Shown here in pieces: positions 36,589 to 50,557 of a stretch of DNA of 64,000 nucleotides; position 1 is the first letter of the stretch, and the number at the start of each line of letters is the position of its first letter. The stretch covers positions 37,949,001 through 38,013,000 of the forward strand of contig OX419758.1 in NCBI GenBank assembly GCA_948567375.1. The letters run 5' to 3'. A program made the translations under genes and the position numbers. The notes beneath the pieces are model-generated. The model ran no database searches. It worked only from the letters and a program-made list of their open reading frames with translations, and was not told where the DNA came from. Source of the stretch: Lunularia cruciata (Eukaryota; Streptophyta; Marchantiopsida; Lunulariales; Lunulariaceae).

Positions 36589-37300
36589 TGTAATACTTGT
36601 TGGTGCAAGTATGCTCTATTGGGTTATCTAATTTGATCTTGTGAGTAATGGAACTTATTATTGTGAGTGTGAGTAACTTATTATTTGTAGAGATTTTAAC
36701 CAAGATTCTAAATTGGCTATGATTATCTAAAGTTAATCATAGACAAATAGAGGTCATATTATTTTAGAGAAGTTTGAAAAGATAAGTATCATTAATTTTA
36801 TTTTAGTGTATTGATTAATATTATTCTTAAAATTTTGGATTTGAGATAAGTGTTAAGAGCACTTAGGTTCACAAGTAATTTTTGGTACAATTTTTGTGTA
36901 ATCTTAAGATAGCCTGAGTAGAAGAATCATTTACTCAGGTATTGGGTCATAAAAAAAGCCACATACATATAAGGGATTTCTTTTCTGAATTTGAATATTC
37001 TCTTAGGCTCTTATTTAAGATCTTCTTGGCAAATAAATTTATTTATTCAAAAATTTATTAACATTTGGGTGTATAGGTACCCTCGCATATAAAAAAGATG
37101 TAGATAAGAAGGTAATCATTATTTTTTGATGTGGAATCTCTATCATTGAAATCTCTAATGAGCAATGCCTTTAGTTATAGAGTTTTAGCCTTGGATAATA
37201 TTAGGGAATTTAGTTTTTCATTTTCTTAATGCAGTATGTTATTTTAATAGCTAAAAGAAGTTCATTTTGAATGAAAAACAAACCAGCTAATAAGACCATC
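36589..37300 (+). repeat. Solo-LTR relic related to the LTR at 7112-7805
   Basis: It starts TGTAATAC and keeps the order of blocks seen at 7112-7805: GATTATCTAAA, TTTAGAGAAGT, a TATA-like CATATAAAAAAGATG (about 37087), AAATCTCTAATGAGCAATGC and GTTCATTTTGAATGA. Differences are mainly C-to-T and G-to-A. No internal element sequence is identifiable on either side. Confidence 0.7.
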
Positions 37301-37440
37301 TATATTTCAAATAACAAAGACCAGTAATTTTTCAATTATCAATCCCCTAGCATATGTTTTCTACATGATTTATATTTCAAATAACAAAGACTAGTAATTT
37401 TTCCTTATCAATCCCCTAGCATATGTTTTGTACATAATTT
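37301..37440 (+). repeat. 70-bp tandem duplication at the LTR-relic end
   Basis: TATATTTCAAATAACAAAGA begins units at 37301 and 37371. Both contain AGTAATTTTTC and ATCAATCCCCTAGCATATG. The two units are almost identical, so the duplication is much younger than the decayed LTR it abuts. Confidence 0.8.
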
Positions 37441-37974
37441 TATAGTATTGGGAGTCTCATCGTTCAGGTACTTGGGGATGTCGTGCATTTTATGACAGAA
37501 AATATTTGGCAATTTGGCATGATCATCACCTTTGTCAAAGTGCCGGATGATCACCCGAAGACGTTGCATTGATTCACAGGACTATTTATTTCGTTCCAAC
37601 TAGGATTGAAATAGCCGCTTTGAGGAATCGTGAGGAGCTACACGGAAGAGGCCTCATTCAATACAAACAGCAGAACGTTCTTCCCAAATGCATCAAGAGG
37701 GAATAACTAATTACTGGTCTGGTGTAGAAAAGCTGTCCAGATAATCACAACAAAGCGATGCACGTGCAAACAACGGGACAAACCTGAATACAGTAATATT
37801 TATTGAAATCACATAATGGCGTGACTTCAAAGTTGTTCTTTCCGGGGATTTGTCTTCCTGTCACAAGAATGCTATTGAGACGCATGCGAGGACTCCACAA
37901 CCCACCCTTTCCTTCTTCCACTATATCAAAAGCTAGAAGTGTGAACGAATTCCCTGGAATTGGGCCCTGTCGCT

Positions 37975-38035
37975 TAGCTCAAGCGGTACAGTTGTACAGA
38001 TGTAGGGCATTGGCTCATTGACGAATCGATACGCT
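37975..38035 (+). repeat. Possible tRNA-derived SINE head
   Basis: GCTTAGCTCAAGCGGTACAG resembles the start of tRNA-derived plant SINEs, with an A-box-like TAGCTCAAGCGG (37975-37986). A weak B-box-like GACGAATCGATAC follows about 45 bases on. No poly-A/T tail or target duplication was identified. Confidence 0.3.
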
Positions 38036-40297
38036 TTGTCCGTCTATGACCTAGCATTGAGTAAAACATATAAGTCAATTGGCTGTCAAACTCTGTTTTA
38101 CATTCATGTTCTTGTTCATGATACAGATTTCATTCTTCGCTTTATATGCCCTGTACTTGTTAAAAACAGTAACCTGGGCAGAGCACTGTCGGGATTCTCA
38201 TCAGGAGTCTTCTGGCTTCCTTCCATGTTTGAGTTTTGAGCTGGAAATTCTTTCTGACGGGACATACCACTCTAAATTTGATGGTCAGTCCAACTAAGTA
38301 TTCCGATTTTAACTTGTAATTCACAATTCTCACTTAACTTGAAAAGCTTTTATGGTCTCACACATGTTTAAACATAAGCCACTCCGGATACAAATTGCAA
38401 ACGGAACTCACTAAGGATTTTATCTATTTTAAAAGAAATAAATTGCAGGACTGAGCAAAGAAGCATATTACGCGAACGGAGCTGGAAGACGGAAGGAACC
38501 AGGGGAAGATCATGAAGCAGTGGGTAGTATCGTACGTTCAGTTAGTCAGGTTGCTTCTGGAAGGGTGTGACAACCAGATCACATCTTTAATTCAAATGTA
38601 TACATTTATTATCATGTTCAGCGATTTGGGGAGGTAGGATCGCATACCAAGTCTTGTTGCTTAACCTTTAGCAGTGATTCCTTACGCGGTGGATTCCAAA
38701 CAACATTTTTGCTTGCTTATTCATGAGAGCGGAGCACAAAAGCGTTCAGCTTGGCTAACACCGTTCACTTAGAAGAAATTCTGGACCCACCGGAATCTAG
38801 AGCTAAAGTTGACTTAGTCTTCAGGTTCTGGATGTATTCCCGCTCATTGATGGCGATAAAGCTTACGCATAAGCACGACTTGCGAAGACTAGGAGTTGAG
38901 AGTGATGTTTTTCAACGCGTTGCTCAATGTGTCCTCAGAAAGTCACCTGAAGATATATGAAGTAGACCAAGTCCTGCGAACTAGCTTCAAGCAGAAACCA
39001 GCTGAAGGGAGGACTGAGTTAAAGGTATTACAGGCAAGAGGGTTATCAGGAACTGAATAAGAACCGCAACTGCTGAAAACCATGCCAAGAATAGATAGCT
39101 AAACGTTCTTGTAGGAGCAGATCTCACCTCTGTAATCCTCCAATCATTCCAGTATCTGCCAGGCCGCAAACAATTCATAATTTATTAGTCGACACCAGTT
39201 CCGGCATGTACAAGAGCTGAACGCTTCAACTTCAATATGACCGATAAAGAGTCAAATTGAATTCACATACAGTACAATTGAGTCTGCATAGGTACCCGTG
39301 AGATGTTCCCTCAACGACTTTGAATGGTTTAATCAAAATCATGCGTATATGAATTTCGTTCTTCTGGAAATTTAACTCGCTGGACCTTTCCCCAATTCTG
39401 TAAGCTTTACTAATTCGGACCCGAAGAGAGGAATTCCTTTGCGCCAATTCAGCACACAACTTGAATGTATTAATGTTTACAGGCAAAGGGAGTGACAATT
39501 CTCCACATTGACTTACTTAACATATCATCTCAAGCTGATGTGATGCAAATACCAGGAGAAGAGTAGGGATACAGAGAAGAGAGCTCATGGTCACGGTTTC
39601 GGTCTAGACAGAATTTTCTGGAATTGACAGGCAAGGGAGGATCGGGGCAAATCAAGTACCAACACTGGCACCAACATGTCCATTTCTGTGCACGTAACCT
39701 AGTAACCGTGAATCATATGAAGATAAAGGTCACATCACTTGTGTGCGAAAGGCCCAACGTTTGAATTGATTCCAACACGCATGAACACGTCATCAGTGCC
39801 ATTCGGATTGTTGGTGGTAATATGCAGAACAGGACAAAAGAAACAAGACGATTTTTACGGATGTACAGTTGAGTTTCTGGTGCCTTGAATCGGAAGTATA
39901 CCTAACAGAGAGGTGTCACTGAAACTAATATTCCGAAACAAGATGAATTGTTCGAATCTATAGTTGGGTTAAACAAAACCAGTGAACAGCTGTACTACGG
40001 CTTCATTATATATGTCTTAGAGGTTTCAAAGGGCCCACAAACTCTTCTTCCATGCTGAACAGCTAGTGACTTGTTTAGTGTTCTCGATGGTTTTTCAAAT
40101 GTCTTGTATGATGATATTTGCTCTTTAATCAGATGGTCAGCCACTGTTTGGAACTTGAGAACTGAATTGTACATGTGTTAAGCAACCAACTCTTCTGAGT
40201 AAGTAGACACGAGTGAGGAAAATGACGTCAAACCTACAAAAAGTGGAGGAGACTGCTATAAACTTATGCAGCTGTGTAGCCATAGCTACTTAGTCGG

Positions 40298-40327
40298 TGC
40301 AAATGGGCACCGAAGTGCCCATTTGCA
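40298..40327. repeat. Perfect 13-bp hairpin with CGAA loop
   Basis: TGCAAATGGGCAC (40298-40310) is followed by CGAA and the exact complement GTGCCCATTTGCA (40315-40327). It lies about 1 kb upstream of peroxidase 1. Confidence 0.85.
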
Positions 40328-41022
40328 TGCCAAAAATGGGTCTAGTCCGCACCGCAACACTAGCATGCGGGTAGACTTGGGAATAAATCAAACGAGAACA
40401 AAACAGCGGGCGCACTTGGGGTTTGATTTTGACCAACTCCAAGCGCGAACCAGAAACCACCTTAGGGCCAGCGGATTGGAAACGATCATCTGAAATTTGC
40501 ACCATGGCTAGCTCGCAATCATTTGCGAAGGGAACGACTTGGAAACGGAATATTCGAAGCTACGCGTGCAAGTTCAAAAAGACATCCAGAATTAAAGTAC
40601 CCGCGTTGCCCGGTCTCCTGAGAACCTCTCTAAAGATTCTCTCAGAAATCTGAGATCTTTGATGGCAAAACCATGAAAATGTCACGGAAACGAGAGGGAG
40701 GCATATAATTACGGTGGACCTTCTTGGCGTGTTCCCCTTTTATCCTGGAATTTATCAAGCTGAAAAGGTTACGACAGCCAAGTCTAACTAGGCAATTAAA
40801 CTGTTGACGATTTGGTACCTCGATTTTTGTAGCTTTCAGGCTTGGAAAATAGAACCTAATCGGTAAATTATATTCGAATTCTAGCCACTGCAGCAATTCA
40901 ACGTCTCTCTGGAACGACCAAGACCATTGGGGGACACCTTTCCTGAAAGCGGATTCAGGCTGCCGAGTGGACTCGTTTATGAACGAGGCCTGGGACCACA
41001 ATCAATATCAGTTTTGTGAAGA

Positions 41023-41029
41023 TATAAAT
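41023..41029 (+). promoter_or_regulatory. Candidate TATA box of peroxidase 1
   Basis: TATAAAT, about 300 bases before the chosen ATG. It would imply a 5' leader of roughly 270 bases. Other weak candidates exist, so this is tentative. Confidence 0.3.
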
Positions 41030-41332
41030 TGGTCCCTGACCAGTCCATTTTCACAACTTAAAGTTCTATAGCGTGTACTGATCGGTGATCAGTGGTATAC
41101 CGACCGTTGCAGTTACACTTCAAGAAGCATCAGTGCCGCGTTTCTCAAGCTAGAACTTGTCAAAATCATTTCCATTCTCGACAAACATCATATGTAGTGA
41201 CAAGCCCACAATCTGAGCATTCCAATTGGCTCAATTGAACAGCCTCGGAGTAAAGTATTGTGAACTGTTCCTACTGTGAGGTGCTAAAACTTGTACACCA
41301 ATAAGCTCTTAAGCTTAGTTCCGACGTCCAGA

Positions 41333-43257
41333 ATGGAAGGCATCTGGCGGAAGTCACATCTTTCATGGTTGTTGGTATTTGTCACAGGAGTGTTGATAGT
41401 CCAGTCCGCAACGGGGCAGCTCAGTTCGGGATTCTATGATTCGACTTGTCCGAATGTACTTAGTACGGTGAAATCAGGTTTGGATAGCGCATTGTCGTCG
41501 GATGGAAGAGTTGGGGCATCTCTTTTACGAGTACATTTCCACGATTGTTTCGTTGATGTAAGCTGATCTTCAAATTACCCTGTTTACCCTGCATGTTGAT
41601 GGTAACATATGACATATATTTGGTGCATTTGCAAAATCAAATAAAAACTTTTGGACATCCACATTTCCAGTAGCTTACACTTGTATCTGACTAAGAGGCA
41701 GAGGGTAAAACTTCAATTGTAGTAGTTTTGTGAATCTCAACCACATATCTGGTGAATCTCGACGAACACTGCTCACAGATAGATGACGAAATTCTTTTAA
41801 ACTGCAGGGATGCGATGGATCAATATTGCTGGACCCGACTGACTCGGTCCCCGGGGAGAAAAATGCCAATGCTAACGGCAACTCAATCAATAGTAATGCC
41901 TTCACTGTCGTAGACAATGTGAAAGCTACGTTGGAGAACGACTGTCCTGGAATTGTTTCCTGCGCCGACATCCTTGCCATACTAGCTCGTGATGGAGTTG
42001 TGGCGGTAAGTAATGACTGTACCTCTTTGTACATCATTTCAATATCACAGCCTAGTAAGAATGATCTCAAAAAACGTTGTACATTAATATCACCTATGTC
42101 TTACGGAGCACTATCCAAGAGCTCAAGTTCTCACTCAAGCTGCCATTATAAATCATGATCTTCCAGACGCAGATATCCAGTCCGAGTGCAGTTGGACCAA
42201 AACCATTTTTGTTTATCAAGTTCAATTTCAATTTCTGTGCAGGATGGGGGCCCTTCGTGGGACGTTCAATTGGGGAGACGGGACAGTTTAACTGCAAGTC
42301 AGTCGAATGCAAATTCTGCTCTTCCCGCTCCAACAGATGATGTCTCCGCCCTGACGAGCGCGTTCACAGCCGTTGGTTTGGATCAAACTGACATGGTCGC
42401 TCTCTCAGGTAATATTGAGAACTCTTTTTGGTTATGATTTCACATTTAATTCAGCAGTGATCAGCTGCAGTGACTCAATTATTCTGCATGATCATAAGTC
42501 TTCAGTTGTCTTGCAAGCAAGGTCATAGATAATAGTTTAGAACCTAATGCATTCCTAATGATGCCTTACAGAGTTGTTTTGACTACCATATATGGTGTCA
42601 TTATCACTTGGCTTCAACTTAAATCGCAAGCTTCAATTTAGTTATCGGAGGCGATTTTCGTAATGATTTGTTACACTTTTCGGTTGCTTCTCATTGTTAT
42701 GCAACACTGTGCGCTAGGGCAGCCAAGAGTAGAACGAGGACCCGCTTTTTGAGGGTCTAAGTTTTCATGGCTTCCTTTTGGATAGCATGTTCAACTCGAT
42801 GGTAATTGAACCTGCACTTATCGTTTTGCCTGAATTAAATGCAGGTGGTCACACATTTGGCAAAGCCTCATGTGCAGCCTTTAGGACCCGTTTGTGGGAT
42901 TTTGAGGGTACCGGCGCTGCAGATCCAAACATGGACCCCGATTTCGTCACGAGCTTAAAGGCCAATTGTCCAGAGGACGGATCCGGTGATGGTAATCTTT
43001 TTGACTTGGACCAAGGAACTGGTACCTCATTCGACAACCAGTACTACAACAATCTGCTGATAAAAAAGGGACTTCTGCATTCGGATCAAGTTTTAGAAAC
43101 AACATCTGGAAACACACAGGATCTTGTCAGCTCTTTTGGTAGTAGTCAGAGTTCTTTTGAATCGCAGTTTGCATCCTCCATGATCAAAATGGGAAATATC
43201 AGCCCCAAAACTGGAACTGAAGGAGAGATCCGCACCAACTGTCGCGTTGTGAATTAA
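41333..43257 (+). CDS. Class III secretory peroxidase 1 (four exons)
   Basis: Haem peroxidase of the plant secretory pathway; it uses H2O2 to oxidise phenolics, for example in wall cross-linking or lignification. Exons, all with GT-AG introns: 41333-41557, 41808-42005, 42243-42408, 42845-43257 (333 aa, the usual length). Residues 1-28 form a signal peptide ([11 protein letters not shown] core); mature protein probably begins QLSSGFYD. Distal Arg66 and His70 lie in [10 protein letters not shown], the calcium-site Asp71 follows, and proximal His199 is in GGHTFG. All eight disulfide cysteines are present (STCPN, HDC, GCDG, DCPG, SCAD, ASC, ANC, TNC). The NxS site MGNIS may be glycosylated. The first two introns are phase 0 and the third splits a Gly codon, as in the canonical class III gene. 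The residues after the second CAD helix are normal, but the common RGF block is replaced by SNAF. An in-frame ATG at 41291 would add 14 residues before the signal peptide. The specific substrate cannot be read from sequence. Confidence 0.95.
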
Positions 43258-43619
43258 TCAGTGCATTTCCCCTAAATAGGTTAATGATTGACCAGGCTTC
43301 CGGGAATGATTTGAGAGATTAGAACTTGCCAGCGGCTTGAGTCAACGAGTGGTACTCACCTCAATATTACTCAAACACCTCTTGGGCCGAATCTTGTAGT
43401 TTGTCTAATATTCTGAAAGATTCACAGAGGATTCGAGGGATGCAGTGCGGCATCTAGAACGTCCACACTCGCATCCTCTTTTCACAGTACTTATAGATTT
43501 TCTCCAACTGTTAATACCGACACTTAGCCTTTTGATCGTGTTTATACGAATTTCATAGACTGTGGACATTGGAGATGGTCCACAGGATGGATTGTGTAAA
43601 ATTTATGCAACAGGAGTAA

Positions 43620-43625
43620 AATAAA
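43620..43625 (+). terminator. Candidate polyadenylation signal of peroxidase 1
   Basis: AATAAA about 360 bases after the stop codon. Plant signals are loose, so this is only a candidate. Confidence 0.3.
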
Positions 43626-44525
43626 TATTTGCTGCATGTTCGATTCTTAGGCTTTCAAAAAGTTATTAGCAATAGGCAATAGAATTGGTAATAGTGGATG
43701 CTTTTGTCTGTTCTGGATGCAGTACCTGTCATGGCTTCCTTTCAACTCTATCAAGTTTAATTCTTCTAGAATACACACGTGTAATAATTTTAAAGTGAAA
43801 AGCACTCGCGTACAACAGCTACAGGTCTCTGCATACGTATTCAAGAGTTTAACGTTTAATATACACAAATTAAGCAACAACCGCTCGTTCTATGTGTCGT
43901 TCTATTCTCGTATTCGAAAGAACCAGTTCTCAACTCCAGTTTCATCGAATAAGTGCACTTACAAATTATCTATCTAAATTGGATTGAATAGCAGGGTGGA
44001 CTGTCCCTATCACCCAATATGTGAGAGTCTCGCATCATTGCGGACAGTAATAAATAGCAGGACATAGTGATCATTGCCTACTAGTCATTGCAAATCACAA
44101 TGTAACTACTTTGGTCCGCGACTGCTCATTCAACATCCAATCGCTAGTGACGATGACGGGGTCAACGCATATTGATCCTGTTGGTCATGAAGCTAGGCCA
44201 GATCTGTTGAGCATGAATCAGATTGAGAAGTTCCGAGTAATTGCGGGTTGACGTAGAACTTGCAATTGGGCACCTTTGGTAACGCTTTCCACTTTGGTAA
44301 GCTTATTTTACTTCCACTATTTTAAATGCAGAGTTCTGTTCTACAACATTCTGCATGCAAATAATATAGATGTTGAAGATTCCTAGACATCCCGAAAGGA
44401 AGTTGATGCAGGGAATTTAAAACGTAGCTGCATGTAGAATCTTATTTTCTTCCCGAAAGGGAAAGAGATGTTAATACAGAGATATAATCATATGTTAATT
44501 CGTTCAGTCGATAAAAGATTTGGAG

Positions 44526-44700
44526 GTGATTTTTTAATCATATCCTGAAAACAGGTGCGAAGTAGTCCATGACTTTCGAAAATCGAAGTAAGGATATATG
44601 GTTGATTTTTTGAAATCATGAAGACAGGTGCTAAGTACTCCAGCATTTCCGGAAATTGAAGTCAGGGACTGTGGTTGATTTTGGAATCATGGTATATATG
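44526..44700 (+). repeat. Degenerate tandem repeat, about 85 bp
   Basis: Units beginning TGGTTGATTTT or GTGATTTTTTAATCAT contain ACAGGTGC(G/T)AAGTA and GAAAATCGAAGT/GAAATTGAAGTC. They occur near 44526 and 44611, with shorter pieces at 44672 and 44698. Confidence 0.5.
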
Positions 44701-44757
44701 GTTGATTTTTGTTGTTCTTTTCGTTCCTCTCATTTTATTTTTCTAGATGACGACATC

Positions 44758-45092
44758 ACTCATAACATATGAAACAAATTTCGAGATAGTGTTACGAAAT
44801 GTATCTTTCTAGATTACGACATCACTCGTAGCAGTTGAAACAGAATTCCAGATAGTGTTACAATATTAGATTCTGAACTTGATGTCGATGTTAGGCAGTC
44901 TGAGAGTTCTGCATGACACAAAAAACATACTCATAACATATGAAACAAATTTCGAGATAGTGTTACAAAACGTATCTTTCTAGATTATGACATCACCATA
45001 GCAGTTGAAACAAATTTCCAGATAGTGTTACAAATTAGATTCTGAACGTGATGTCGATGTTAGGCAGTCTGAGAGTTCTGCATGACACAAAA
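44758..45092 (+). repeat. 171-bp tandem duplication with internal half-repeats
   Basis: ACTCATAACATATGAAACAA starts units at 44758 and 44929, nearly identical to the end GTTCTGCATGACACAAAAA. Inside each unit the block GAAACAAATTTCGAGATAGT recurs as GAAACA(G/A)AATTTCCAGATAGT, giving a nested repeat of about 80 bp. Confidence 0.8.
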
Positions 45093-46897
45093 AGACATAA
45101 CGGTTTTGCGAGGAAAGAGGGATGTTAAGTTCCTCATAGAAATAGAAATATAGTGGACAACGTTACCTGAAAATTATTCTTAGTGTCATGATCGATCGCG
45201 ACAGGGGAATCTGCTATTTCAAGCCGCATACATGATGGACGTACATACAAGTGCAATCTATCGTTATGAAATCGGGCCAACCAACTGTAGATGATTACAG
45301 ACGTGTGCTAGAAAATCTTGGAGATGATTACTTTCTTTACTGTTATCAATTTCTGGTATGGGACACGTGCATTCTTTCCCGGGATATCCCAGGAAAGAAT
45401 TTTTGCGCTTCTAAATGTAAGCTATTCCAGCACTCCTTACTGCAAGAAGCCTAAAATCAACATCTGGACTTTGGACTATTCCATACATTTGAAGATTGAA
45501 CGTTGTATAAATTGATTCAAGTTTATGTACCCTTGACTTTAAATTTTTACAATCAGATTTAAATATGTGTGGTTTGAACTTAATGGACACTGGACTCCAC
45601 TTTATATAGTAGATAAGAAATTGTTTATTATGTTAATATATTATAATAGTTAATAGTTTGATAAACTAATTTTTGATTGATAAGGATATCACTTTTAATC
45701 GCCACGTGAAGTAAAAAAATAATTTGCGTGTAAGGCTAAATAAATAAAGAGGTTAAAACCCGCCTTCGAACGAAAATTTGAATCACAAATATGAGGTAAT
45801 TTACAATAAAATTCATAGTTATATTAGTTGGAGTTAAAGAAACCGGGAGTGGTGGATTCATGGATGTCACTAGTACAAACAGAATTTTACATCTTTTAAT
45901 ATTACCAAGAAGACGACTTTGGAAGACCCTTTGGATGAATAAATTTATGAATTCCCTTCCAATGGTTTCGAACTGGAGAATCGCTTTTTAGTACTCTCAA
46001 TAATTGACGGTGCGATGACGTAAGTCAAAATTCCTGTAATATAGTTCTCAAATTAACTATAGCATTATTAAATCATCATTTCTAGAGTTGCAATATTATT
46101 TGGTAAAGATAATAAAGATTATAAATTTTCCTAGGAGAACCTCACTTATAAATTTTCTAAATCTTTATCTTTATCTAGAGATACTTTCGAGTACCCAACG
46201 ATACGCTGGAGGTTGAACATGTGAATTGTGCTATTAAAATATCAATTTTGATTCGTAGTTGATTAATGGTAGTACTTGTTCATTTTTCTAATCTCAATAT
46301 ATACAACCTTTCTTAAGAAGGTTCTCACTGTTATAACGCTTCTTACTTGGTGCAAAGTTGCATTTGGTATCTACTCGATAAAAAAAATGGCCGGCACTCA
46401 CTTGTTATTCGTTCCCCTTTACATATAGAGTTCACATTAAAATTTGTCCTGTATTTGACATAGCTTGCGCCGTGAATTGTAACTAGTCTGAGTCGCACAT
46501 ACAAATTAGAGGGTTTAAACGTTCCTATCGAAACTAATCTATTCACTTTGTACCCGGTAGAAAAGAATTATAGAATTTTACTTCTTTCTCGTTTAGGGTT
46601 TAGGTTAGGATTTGTGATCGTCAGTGAGTGAAGTTCACCATAAATATCTTTGTTAGTTACTTCATGACCCCAGCTCAAACCAACCATAATGACAAAAGCA
46701 TATTCTAGTGTTCAATTGCAAGAAAATGCCATTTCCCCAAACCCCATAATTGCATCACTGGAATGCACATTTGTTCTAATGAATAGGAACCATTTTGATC
46801 GCATACGTGTCTGAAGCTTAATTCAGGAACAGTCAACACTCATCCTCGATCAATATTTCAGGTTTGGGAAAACTTCAGACCAATGTATTTATACCCC

Positions 46898-46903
46898 TTT
46901 ATT
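46898..46903 (-). terminator. Candidate polyadenylation signal of peroxidase 2
   Basis: On the minus strand an AATAAATAAATAAA run ends here, about 285 bases after the stop codon. The exact signal used is unknown. Confidence 0.35.
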
Positions 46904-47185
46904 TATTTATTTATCCCGAACACAATTTTGCTACAACTGGGAATGCCTACGAACTTGTCCCTAATTTAGAACTTGACATACTCCACGGGATCGCGTAGCA
47001 ACATTACCACTACCGGTAACACCAGATGCTAGCTTTATGCAACTCTTAATCCTTAAGAGCTCCAGTTCCATCTACACATGACCCAAAAAATTGAGATTGA
47101 AAACTGTGCATGTGTCATGCCTGCCTATGGAAGATAGTTCTCCCAGAATTCCGCTTTCTGATCTGGGATGCAGAATAACAAGTAA

Positions 47186-49498
<2,313 letters not shown>

Positions 49499-49541
49499 CA
49501 TGATTCAGGACTTGGGTAACAGGACTAATTGTATTAGCAGA

Positions 49542-49672
49542 TATCTTAGTGAGATGTCCAGATTCCTCACGTCAATATTATTGGGGCTCCGCCCATTTTA
49601 TTTATTTTGTCTCTCCCTTGTACGGATAGATGGTTTCTTCCCTTCCTTAAGTGTTCTATGAGGTAATAAAAA
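49542..49672 (+). mobile_element. LINE tail copy D, upstream of peroxidase 2
   Basis: It matches the end of the LINE at 51.1-54.5 kb (ATCTTAG, AGATTCCTC, CAATATTATTGGGGCT) and extends into the TGTCTCTCCCTTGTACGG tail seen in copies A-C. It is flanked by the 9-bp direct repeat ATTAGCAGA (49533-49541 and 49673-49681) and ends in a short A run. Confidence 0.85.
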
Positions 49673-50340
49673 ATTAGCAGAGACTCTTTCATTGCCAAAC
49701 TCCAAAGACTTCAGTTTACGAAACGTCGACGATGTAATTTACTCTTGGACCCAGGCTACTGTTGCTCACCAATTCTTTCTTTGTGTTCGCACAACAAATT
49801 ATGCAAGGCCAAATCACATGTCATCCTTGTATGATGCTTGTCTTACAGGCTTAGCTGAATCTAGAGAAGATTGCGTATATTCGAAATTTATCTCGTCCAT
49901 CAAGCCTTATGGATATCCGTGATTACTTTCGAGTAATGTTGTAATTCCCCAGGGCACGTGTAAAGATCCAAACTCAACTGACTGTCACTTAGCTGCAGCC
50001 TGTCTCTATTCACTTTTATTGTGGTTTCATGTTTGACGATTGTAAACTTTTTATCATCATTTTGAAAGAAAAACTGTTTGATAGTATACATTCTTGCTAG
50101 ATTGTTATATTAAAATTCATATATTGTAATTTTAGAATTGTTATTATTGGACAGAGGCCTTTTAAGTCCGTATTGGCCTTGAATAGGTCGTAGCTTTGAG
50201 GACCGGAAGACTGCAACTGCTTCTAGGAAGTTAGAGGACTAACTGCGAGTAAATCCCCTCGACAACTTCCACTTCAAGGTTTCTCCAGTAAAACCACATT
50301 AATTTTGTCGCACGTCCCTTCATTATATTCTACGCCAGAG

Positions 50341-50441
50341 AAGTTCAGAAAAGCCGATCTCATAGAACACAAGAAGGATGGAAGACCCCATCGAACGGTG
50401 CAAGGGAGAGACAAAAGAGGTAGAACGGAGCTATAGGCCCA
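50341..50441 (-). mobile_element. LINE tail copy C with 14-bp target duplication
   Basis: The minus strand reads TTTTGTCTCTCCCTTGCACC, GATGGGGTCTTCCATCC and TGTTCTATGAGATCGGC, as in the other tails. The element is bracketed by a perfect 14-bp direct repeat ATTCTACGCCAGAG (50327-50340 and 50442-50455). This is the clearest sign of LINE-type target-primed insertion in the window. Confidence 0.85.
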
Positions 50442-50557
50442 TTCTACGCCAGAGGAAATCGGCGTTGAAGGTGTCAATGTCTCGAGAAATGTTATGTTAG
50501 TTAAATGTTATGTTATGTCAGACAGATCGATGCTGTCAAACTGGCTTTCCGGATAAT

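Larger units (their letters stand above)
37441..41290. other. Intergenic region upstream of peroxidase 1
   Basis: No gene supported. It holds a possible tRNA-derived SINE head (37975), a perfect hairpin (40298-40327) and a TGACGTCA palindrome at 40223-40230. The 119-codon minus-strand frame at 40642-41001 has no family motif. Confidence 0.45.
43626..46897. other. Intergenic region between the two peroxidases
   Basis: No gene seen. It contains two tandem-repeat zones (about 44526-44700 and 44758-45092) and an AT-rich segment at 45530-46200. No peroxidase pseudogene or third copy was found between the pair. Confidence 0.5.

Noticed and set aside
40642-41001. 119-codon minus-strand open frame upstream of peroxidase 1
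   Set aside because: No recognisable domain, and it overlaps the probable promoter region of peroxidase 1.
41291-41332. Upstream in-frame ATG of peroxidase 1 (adds 14 residues)
   Set aside because: It would precede the signal peptide with polar residues; [10 protein letters not shown] gives a normal signal start. This remains an open point because no transcript data are available.
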